From positions 1 to 5,626 of the forward strand of contig JBJOPY010000189.1 in assembly GCA_046050405.1 (NCBI GenBank): a stretch of DNA of 5,626 nucleotides, read 5' to 3'. This DNA comes from JADKCL01 sp046050405 (GTDB taxonomy: Bacteria; Bacteroidota; Bacteroidia; J057; JADKCL01). The translations under genes and the position numbers were made by a program. Positions within the stretch are counted from its first letter, which is position 1. Every line of letters starts with the position of its first letter. This document shows positions 1-4,647 of this stretch, one piece after another. The notes below the pieces were generated by a model. It was not told the DNA's origin and did no database searches. It was given only the letters and a program-made list of their open reading frames with translations.

Positions 1-1
1 T

Positions 2-49
2 GAACAGGAGATATTGCGGTTGTATCCGGAGTTTGCCCCGATGGCTTAG
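2..49 (+). CDS. C-terminal tail of an upstream gene (partial, 5' end outside window)
   Basis: The frame starting at base 2 is open from the window edge to a TAG at 47-49 and reads EQEILRLYPEFAPMA. It is the only short edge frame that reads like protein (mixed charged and hydrophobic residues). Fifteen residues are too few to name a family. The reading as the end of a gene is supported by the structured noncoding stretch that follows. It could also be a chance open frame. Confidence 0.45.
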   Translation, partial: EQEILRLYPEFAPMA

Positions 50-386
50 CCTGCCGAAGACTTGTATCATCTTCTGATTCGGGGAACCCTAGAAAGGACG
101 GGGGGATTGGTCTCCTCACGAGTGCGGGCGAGCTGAGAAGGATCCGGACTCCATGGGGCGGGGAAATGCCCCGCGATCCCTGCGCTTGACTCCTAAGGCT
201 TGAGTCGCGTGGATGCGCGATTGTTTCCCGCGTGCTCCCTGACCGGCGAAAATGGGCCATGGGTCCAGGCCGGAAGGTTCAGCTCCGCGAATACTTTCCC
301 GCACGCCCCCGGAATCCCGGCCGCCCCAGCATGCTGCCGACCTCGGCGGCGATTCATGAACCACCCGAAAGGTATAGTTTTGCAGC
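50..386. other. Noncoding, hairpin-rich region before the DbpA-like helicase
   Basis: I find no convincing gene in these 337 bases; the open frames here are extensions or antisense shadows of the helicase frame. Several inverted repeats are visible: GAAGA/TCTTC at 56-60 and 70-74; GCGGGG/CCCCGC at 158-163 and 169-174 around the loop AAATG; GACTC/GAGTC at 188-192 and 202-206, extendable by CGC/GCG with a two-base bulge; the palindrome CAGCATGCTG at 327-336; and GCCGCC/GGCGGC at 320-325 and 345-350, which encloses it. The first may belong to the terminator of the upstream gene. The others could form a structured leader or small RNA. None matches a riboswitch consensus that I recognise. Confidence 0.5.
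375..382 (+). promoter_or_regulatory. Candidate Bacteroidota -7 element (TAGTTTTG) close to the helicase start
   Basis: TAGTTTTG matches TAnnTTTG exactly and ends four bases before the ATG at 387. Transcription normally begins a few bases after this element, so a transcript from here would be leaderless or nearly so. No TTG sits at the usual -33 distance, so the match may be chance, and the real promoter may lie further upstream in the structured region. Confidence 0.3.
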
Positions 387-1712
387 ATGAATCCCCACCA
401 CCATATAGTAAGGCAGGCACTCGACACCATAGGGATCGAATACTTGAACCCGATGCAGGAAAAAGCCATTTCAGCCATCGATGCAGGAAACGATGTGATC
501 CTGCTCGCACCGACCGGCTCCGGCAAAACCCTTGCCTTCCTGCTGCCCCTGCTCCAGCGCCTCAAACCTGGACGCACGCATGTGCAAGCCCTCATCCTCG
601 TGCCGTCCCGGGAACTCGGCTTGCAAATCGAGGATGTCTTCAGGGGAATGCAGACAGGCTTCAAGGTCAACTGCTGCTACGGCGGGCATGATATCCAGAC
701 CGAAATCAACAACCTCTCGGAACCACCCGCCCTGTTGGTCGGGACACCCGGACGGGTGATCGACCACCTGGACCGTGGAACCTTGAACCTGGACGAGGCT
801 CTTACGGTCATTCTGGATGAATTCGACAAATGCCTCGAATACGGGTTTCAGCCGCAAATGGAGTATGCGCTGGGGAGGATGCCATCGCTCCGGCAGCGTG
901 TCCTGACATCCGCCACCGAGTTGCGGCGGGTTCCGGAATTTGTCGGCCTGAAGGAGCCCGTCCGATTAGACTTCCTGGCCGAGAGGGCCAGTGTCGAGAA
1001 GCTGCAGGTGATGATGGTACACTCCCCCGGGGCTGACAAGCTGGAAACACTGCTGCGCCTCATCTGCAAACTGGGGAAGCAGGTGATGCTCGTATTCCTG
1101 AACCACCGGGAGGCGGTGGAGCGGGTGGGCCAGTACTTGGACGGGCAAGGAGTGCTGCATGAGCATTTTCATGGAGGCCTGGACCAAAGGATGCGCGAGG
1201 CCACGCTCACCAAGTTCCGGAACGGAAGCTGCCGGGTATTGGTCGCGACCGATCTGGCGGCCAGGGGACTGGACATCCCCGAGATCGAAGCCGTCGTGCA
1301 TTACCATCTGCCCCTCACCGAGGATGCCTTCACCCATCGCAACGGGCGAACGGCAAGGATGCACGCAGAGGGGGCTGCCTACCTGATCATCGGGCCAGGG
1401 GAGAAGCTGCCACCCTATGTCGACGCCGGCATTCCAGAGGTTTCGCTTCCCGACCAGCTTCGGCTCCCCGCGCAGCCGGCATGGGCCACCCTCTACATCA
1501 GCAAGGGCAAGAAAGCCAAGATCGGAAAGGGGGACATCGTCGGCTTTCTCTCCAAGCAGGTCGGCCTCGAAAAGGACGAGGTGGGACTGGTCGTGGTCAA
1601 AGACGAATGCGCATACGCCGCAGTCTCGCGGGACAAGATTCAGCAGATCATCCTCAAGACCAAAGGTCTCAAAATCAAAGGCATCCATGTCATGCTGGAA
1701 GTCGCGAGATAG
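387..1712 (+). CDS. DEAD-box (DEFD variant) ATP-dependent RNA helicase with DbpA-type RNA-binding domain
   Basis: This 441-residue protein should be a cytoplasmic RNA-dependent ATPase. DbpA of E. coli acts on 23S rRNA during 50S subunit assembly. The full helicase core is present: Q motif around 17-29 (Q24), Walker A APTGSGKT 41-48, SREL 74-77, TPGR 120-123, motif II DEFD 144-147, SAT 175-177, motif IV around 233-243, motif V ATDLAARGLD 287-296 and motif VI HRNGRTAR 317-324. Residues about 367-441 (WATLYISKGKKAKIGKGDIV onward) read as the DbpA RNA-binding domain, an RRM-like fold that in DbpA recognises hairpin 92 of 23S rRNA. Motif II has Phe in place of Ala, and motif VI differs from HRIGRTGR at two positions; catalytic D144, E145, D147 and the arginines remain. 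The ATG at 387 leaves only about 16 residues before the Q motif. No Shine-Dalgarno sequence is seen. Target RNA is inferred from the C-terminal domain, so the dbpA symbol is not assigned. Confidence 0.95.
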   Translation: MNPHHHIVRQALDTIGIEYLNPMQEKAISAIDAGNDVILLAPTGSGKTLAFLLPLLQRLKPGRTHVQALILVPSRELGLQIEDVFRGMQTGFKVNCCYGGHDIQTEINNLSEPPALLVGTPGRVIDHLDRGTLNLDEALTVILDEFDKCLEYGFQPQMEYALGRMPSLRQRVLTSATELRRVPEFVGLKEPVRLDFLAERASVEKLQVMMVHSPGADKLETLLRLICKLGKQVMLVFLNHREAVERVGQYLDGQGVLHEHFHGGLDQRMREATLTKFRNGSCRVLVATDLAARGLDIPEIEAVVHYHLPLTEDAFTHRNGRTARMHAEGAAYLIIGPGEKLPPYVDAGIPEVSLPDQLRLPAQPAWATLYISKGKKAKIGKGDIVGFLSKQVGLEKDEVGLVVVKDECAYAAVSRDKIQQIILKTKGLKIKGIHVMLEVAR

Positions 1713-1738
1713 TGCCTGTGAAACCCTCCGTGCATGTC

Positions 1739-1769
1739 TCCGCTGCATAGGGTGGGATGTCCCAGCGGA
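1739..1769 (+). terminator. Possible terminator hairpin of the first helicase
   Basis: TCCGCTG (1739-1745) and CAGCGGA (1763-1769) form a perfect 7-base-pair stem beginning 27 bases after the helicase stop. The loop holds a second small repeat, GGGA/TCCC. The 3' flank is TTTCCGTT, only a weak T-run, so intrinsic termination is plausible but unproven. Confidence 0.35.
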
Positions 1770-1834
1770 TTTCCGTTGCCCCATGGCAGTATGAATCCAC
1801 AATGGGGATCGCAATCAGCGTAAGCCTACCCTAT

Positions 1835-1879
1835 TCCCCGGCAACTGTACCCGGGCGGGTGAAGTGGGGTTGCCGGGGA
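1835..1879. terminator. Long inverted repeat between convergent helicase genes
   Basis: TCCCCGGCAAC (1835-1845) pairs perfectly with GTTGCCGGGGA (1869-1879), an 11-base-pair GC-rich stem. The 23-base loop contains a nested ACCC/GGGT pair (around 1849-1860). On the minus strand the stem begins one base after the TGA of the second helicase. The position suggests a bidirectional transcription end or a 3' stabilising hairpin. Neither side has a T-run, so it is not a standard intrinsic terminator. Confidence 0.5.
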
Positions 1880-1880
1880 T

Positions 1881-3041
1881 TCAATGCCCATGCAAATCCA
1901 GCTTGCTGGTCCAGATCATCGGCACCCGTTTCCCCATCTTCTTCTGGATGACCTTGAAATGGTGAATGTCCTCCGGGCAGACCAGGGAGATGGCCTGGCC
2001 TTCGGCATCCGCCCGGCCCGTGCGCCCGATGCGGTGGACATAGTCCTGTGGCGAGCGCGGCAATTCGTAGTTGATGACGGCGGGGAGGTCTTGGATATCG
2101 ATCCCGCGACCTGCGAGGTCGGTCGCCACCAAGACCCGTACTTGCCCCGCCTTGAATCGGCGGAGCGCTTCGGTGCGTGCTCCTTGGGTTTTTTGCCCAT
2201 GGAAGGCCATCGTATCGATCCCGTTTTTGCACAGTTTCTCGGTGACATTGTCTGCAGTGCGTCCGGAACTTACGAATACGAGGACTTGGAGCCACTCCCC
2301 CCGACGAATCAGGTAACGCAGCAACGGCCCCTTGCGCTCCGGCTCGACATGATAGGCAAGCTGCGTGATGGAGTCGGGAGCGGGGCTGGACTTCCCTTTG
2401 ATTTCCACCCTGACAGGAGCATGCAGCATCTTGCCCATCACAGCCTCCACTTCCTCGCCCAGGGTGGCAGAGAAAAGCAGGTTTTGCCTGCGGGCAGGCA
2501 GCAAGGCAAAGATGCGGTCCAGTTCCTCCTTGAAGCCGAGATGGAGGATCTTGTCGGCCTCGTCCAGCACCAAGATCTCGACTTCGCTGAGGTGCAGTGC
2601 ATTGTTGGAAACCAAGTCCAGCAGTCGCCCGGGGGTCGCGACCAGGATTTCCACGCCACGTGTCTGTATCATCTGGGGATGGATGGATACTCCGCCGTAG
2701 ACCGCGAGGGTTCTTGGCCGATGGGGCATGCGCGATGCGAGCTGCTTGAACACCTCCTCGGTCTGGACGGCCAGCTCCCGGGTCGGTGCCAGGACCAGTG
2801 CCCAGACATAGCGGTTCCGAAGCGGCGGGCGATGCTGCAGTATTTCCAGGATGGGGAGCACGAAACTCGCCGTCTTGCCAGACCCTGTCGGGGCCAGGGC
2901 AAGCAAATCCTTTCCGGCAATGACGACCGGGATCGCTTCCTGCTGGACCGGGGACGGATCCAGGTAAGAATGCTCGGAAAGGGCTTGCAGGAGGGGAGCC
3001 GACAGGCCAAGTGATGAAAATGGAATTGATTTAAGACTCAT
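1881..3041 (-). CDS. DEAD-box RNA helicase, compact RhlE type
   Basis: This 386-residue protein is a canonical DEAD-box ATPase that probably remodels rRNA or mRNA structure in the cytoplasm. Motifs in order: F8 upstream aromatic and Q motif around 27-37, Walker A APTGSGKT 50-57, PTREL 86-90, GG 116-117, TPGR 136-139, DEAD 160-163, SAT 191-193, motif V ATDLAGRGIDI 306-316 and motif VI HRIGRTGR 336-343. Overall wording (N-terminal FSSLGL, LVLDEADKILHLGF) is closest to the RhlE group. Only 43 residues follow motif VI, so the long basic tail of E. coli RhlE is absent; it is nearly a bare helicase core. The only upstream purine run is GGGAG, about 13 bases from the ATG, too far for a good ribosome binding site. 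It converges on the DbpA-like helicase and diverges from the small coiled-coil gene. Helicase identity is certain; the subgroup is less so. Confidence 0.95.
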   Translation of the reverse strand: MSLKSIPFSSLGLSAPLLQALSEHSYLDPSPVQQEAIPVVIAGKDLLALAPTGSGKTASFVLPILEILQHRPPLRNRYVWALVLAPTRELAVQTEEVFKQLASRMPHRPRTLAVYGGVSIHPQMIQTRGVEILVATPGRLLDLVSNNALHLSEVEILVLDEADKILHLGFKEELDRIFALLPARRQNLLFSATLGEEVEAVMGKMLHAPVRVEIKGKSSPAPDSITQLAYHVEPERKGPLLRYLIRRGEWLQVLVFVSSGRTADNVTEKLCKNGIDTMAFHGQKTQGARTEALRRFKAGQVRVLVATDLAGRGIDIQDLPAVINYELPRSPQDYVHRIGRTGRADAEGQAISLVCPEDIHHFKVIQKKMGKRVPMIWTSKLDLHGH

Positions 3042-3210
3042 TTCCGCATACTTACTCCCATTTCAGGGGTTTTGCAAGTGGAATTTTAATTCTGGCCCCT
3101 GTCCACGGCACTGGGTTCCTTCGTTCGATGGTGCTGTTTCAGCCTTGCCGTCCGTTTGGGAATTTCCGTGAGATGTGTTAAATATGCACAAAAGTTTGAC
3201 GTTCATCACC

Positions 3211-3414
3211 ATGAAAAAAGATACTTCGAAAGACGCAGTCAATTCCCGCCTCCAAGAGCTCCGCGAGGAGTTTGCCAAGGGTCAAGAAGTTCAGAAAGAC
3301 CTCCAACGGCAGATGACACAGCTCACAGAGTCCATGCTCCGCATCAGCGGGGCGATTCAAGTGCTGGAAGAGTTGCAAGGCGCTCCCCAGGATCATGCAG
3401 AGGTTGCCCAGTGA
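3211..3414 (+). CDS. Small coiled-coil protein of unknown function
   Basis: A 67-residue protein if translated from the ATG at 3211. In-frame alternatives are GTG 3175 and ATG 3184, giving 79 or 76 residues. I prefer 3211 because it opens with MKKD and leads straight into the conserved-looking part, while the upstream codons look like leader sequence. None of the starts has a Shine-Dalgarno sequence. The middle of the protein (about residues 10-57) is rich in E, Q, K, L and R with heptad-like hydrophobic spacing and no proline, and should form one long helix, probably an oligomeric coiled coil. There is no signal peptide, membrane segment, cysteine or catalytic motif. AAAGTTTG at 3191-3198 differs from TAnnTTTG by one base and could be its -7 element. 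I do not recognise the family; a similar helical layout occurs in short phage-type hypotheticals, but no phage genes are nearby. Confidence 0.75.
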   Translation: MKKDTSKDAVNSRLQELREEFAKGQEVQKDLQRQMTQLTESMLRISGAIQVLEELQGAPQDHAEVAQ

Positions 3415-3456
3415 GGCACTGCCGCCTGTTATCCGCAAGGCTGTTTCCCTCCCTGC

Positions 3457-3507
3457 GATGTTTCAGATGAAACATCACGCCATGGCGTGACCTTCGTCAC
3501 ATTTTTT
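3457..3507 (+). terminator. Three chained inverted repeats ending in a T-run
   Basis: Three inverted repeats follow each other and share arms. GATGTTTC/GAAACATC (3457-3464, 3469-3476) has loop AGAT. TCACGCCATGGCGTGA (3475-3490) is a perfect 16-base palindrome. GTGAC/GTCAC (3487-3491, 3496-3500) has loop CTTC and is followed by A and six Ts at 3502-3507. The last hairpin plus T-run resembles a short intrinsic terminator for the coiled-coil gene, whose stop is 42 bases before the first repeat. The stem is only five pairs, so termination strength is uncertain. GTGA at 3487-3490 can pair with TCAC on either side, so the second and third hairpins exclude each other. Confidence 0.5.
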
Positions 3508-3563
3508 GGCAGCCATCGGTATTCCACTGAGGTTTCCTCCATGGTGATGGGTCAAGGGGTTCG

Positions 3564-3576
3564 CGTCCCGGGGACG
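3564..3576. repeat. Short inverted repeat CGTCCC-G-GGGACG upstream of pirin
   Basis: A 13-base odd palindrome lies about 70 bases before the pirin start. It could be an operator half-site pair, but it is short and GC-rich, so chance is possible. The rest of the 3415-3644 spacer shows no gene. TGGTTTTG at 3619-3626 is one base off the TAnnTTTG element and is the nearest thing to a -7 box for pirin. Confidence 0.25.
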
Positions 3577-3631
3577 ACGGGTCTGGAGATCATCCATCAA
3601 ACAATCTTCCCGCCTCGATGGTTTTGTAATG

Positions 3632-3637
3632 AAAGGA
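3632..3637 (+). promoter_or_regulatory. Ribosome binding site of pirin (AAAGGA)
   Basis: AAAGGA ends seven bases before the ATG at 3645, a good Shine-Dalgarno position. It is the only clear one in the window and supports this start. Confidence 0.6.
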
Positions 3638-3644
3638 ATTCCAA

Positions 3645-4397
3645 ATGCATCTGGACATCATTCGTAAATCCGAGCAAGGCCAAGGCCATTTTAACGCTGG
3701 AGCAATCCTGGAAAACAAACCCATCGGATTCCCTGGCGATGGCGGTCATGGAAGACCCTATTCGAACTTGTTCTACTGGGCGCACGCATGGACTCCGGGA
3801 GAGGAGTCCACGATCGGACTTCACCCCCACAAAGGCTTCGAGATCATGTCATTCGTGCTTCATGGAGAGATCGAGCACTTCGACACCCAGCTGCGCGAAT
3901 GGCGCAGGCTATCCGCAGGCGATGCCCAGATCATCCGTGCGGGCAGCGGCGTCTCACATTCTGAAAAGATCAAGGGAGAATCTTCCATCTTCCAAATATG
4001 GTTTGACCCGAACCTCAACGTCACGCTGACGCAACCTGCGTCTTACGATGACTATTCATCCGAGGCTTTTCCATTGACAGCACGGGACGGCATGGTGGTG
4101 AAAACCTATCGTGGGGATGGTTCCCCGCTGGAGATGGTCACGCCAGGGGTCACCATTGAGGAACTTCGGATTCCAACTGGCCCCCAAGAAATCAAATTTG
4201 AGCCCGGAGAGGTACTTTCCGCCTACCTGCTTGAAGGTGCCATGGAGCTCGAAGGGGAGGTTCTGGAAGCGGATGATTTCTTCATGGTGTCCTTGGCGGA
4301 TGCCATTCGGGTGCATGCCAAGGATGACTGCAAGGTATTTGTGATTCGTACGCCAATGGAGCCGGGCTACCCTACGTACGCCCGTAACGCCCGATAA
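3645..4397 (+). CDS. Pirin family protein (bicupin)
   Basis: A 250-residue cytoplasmic bicupin of the pirin/YhhW family. The N-terminal cupin carries the metal site: HPHKGFE with H60 and H62, then GSGVSHSE with H105 and E107. The 43-residue gap between the second and third ligands equals that of human pirin (H56, H58, H101, E103), so iron or another divalent metal should bind. Other family marks are FDTQ at 79-82 and LSAGDAQ at 89-95. The C-terminal half (about 165-240) is the second cupin without an obvious metal set, as is usual. Some pirins, such as E. coli YhhW, are quercetin 2,3-dioxygenases in vitro; others act as redox or regulatory proteins, so the substrate here is open. The ATG at 3645 has AAAGGA seven bases upstream. 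It stands alone, with long spacers on both sides, so neighbours give no functional clue. Confidence 0.95.
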   Translation: MHLDIIRKSEQGQGHFNAGAILENKPIGFPGDGGHGRPYSNLFYWAHAWTPGEESTIGLHPHKGFEIMSFVLHGEIEHFDTQLREWRRLSAGDAQIIRAGSGVSHSEKIKGESSIFQIWFDPNLNVTLTQPASYDDYSSEAFPLTARDGMVVKTYRGDGSPLEMVTPGVTIEELRIPTGPQEIKFEPGEVLSAYLLEGAMELEGEVLEADDFFMVSLADAIRVHAKDDCKVFVIRTPMEPGYPTYARNAR

Positions 4398-4533
4398 ACC
4401 TGCCGTCCGAATTCGATCTTGTACAAGCACTTACTACCCCGGGGACACGGGTCATCTCCTGTGTGCCCATGGCGGGCTGTCATGCGACGGCTTGGATGAT
4501 TCTCTAGGAGAGGCCTGGCCACCCATCGAATCC

Positions 4534-4588
4534 CAATTGGTCTCAGAGACATCTTCTCCTCGGAATTTGAGAGGAGAATTGACCATTG
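4534..4588. repeat. Large two-part dyad upstream of the metalloprotease
   Basis: The inner arms TTCTCCTC (4554-4561) and GAGGAGAA (4571-4578) are a perfect 8-base-pair inverted repeat with a 9-base loop. The outer arms CAATTGGTC (4534-4542) and GACCATTG (4581-4588) pair over eight bases with one bulged T. No T-run follows, so it is a weak candidate for the pirin terminator. It overlaps the candidate -33 region of the protease promoter, which suits a regulatory site or an attenuating stem-loop. The earlier part of the spacer (4398-4533) holds only the palindrome CTTGTACAAG at 4418-4427 and an imperfect ACACGG/CCTGTGT hairpin near 4444-4467. Confidence 0.45.
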
Positions 4589-4600
4589 CACCTATATTTG
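4566..4600 (+). promoter_or_regulatory. Bacteroidota-type promoter of the metalloprotease
   Basis: TATATTTG at 4593-4600 matches the TAnnTTTG -7 element exactly, and TTTG at 4566-4569 lies 23 bases upstream as a -33 element, at the long end of the usual spacing. Transcription would start near 4605, giving a leader of about 40 bases before the GTG at 4648. The surrounding bases are more AT-rich than the rest of the window, as expected for a promoter. Confidence 0.6.
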
Positions 4601-4607
4601 CAGGGAA

Positions 4608-4621
4608 GAGCCATATGGCTC
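4608..4621. promoter_or_regulatory. Perfect palindrome at the predicted transcription start (possible operator)
   Basis: GAGCCATATGGCTC is a perfect 14-base palindrome starting eight bases after the -7 element, where transcription should begin. That position fits a repressor site, or a short hairpin at the 5' end of the mRNA. No regulator is encoded nearby. Confidence 0.35.
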
Positions 4622-4647
4622 GCTGTCCAATTACCTAATATCAACTT

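Noticed and set aside
130..140. CTGAGA, as found in thiamine pyrophosphate riboswitches
   Set aside because: The second conserved half of that riboswitch is absent downstream, and the gene is not a thiamine gene.
264..288. CAGGCCGGAAGG, resembling the GGAA-tetraloop core of bacterial signal recognition particle RNA
   Set aside because: The conserved 3' side of the symmetric loop (AGCAG) is not present and the flanks do not pair, so this is a chance resemblance.
116..670. A 184-codon minus-strand frame across the region upstream of the first helicase
   Set aside because: More than half of it is antisense to the helicase N-terminus. It is rich in R, S, G and P without domain-like patterning, so the upstream part is left as noncoding.
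966..1814. A 282-codon open frame on the minus strand opposite the first helicase
   Set aside because: It is antisense to the conserved helicase and RNA-binding domains and shows no motif of its own.
1884..3014. A 376-codon open frame on the plus strand opposite the second helicase
   Set aside because: The minus strand encodes a complete DEAD-box protein with every motif. The plus-strand reading has no recognisable domain and arises from GC-rich codon bias.
3487..4029. A 180-codon plus-strand frame overlapping the start of pirin
   Set aside because: Its composition (many S, T, R and P) is typical of a shifted frame, and the overlapping pirin frame has clear metal ligands and a ribosome binding site.
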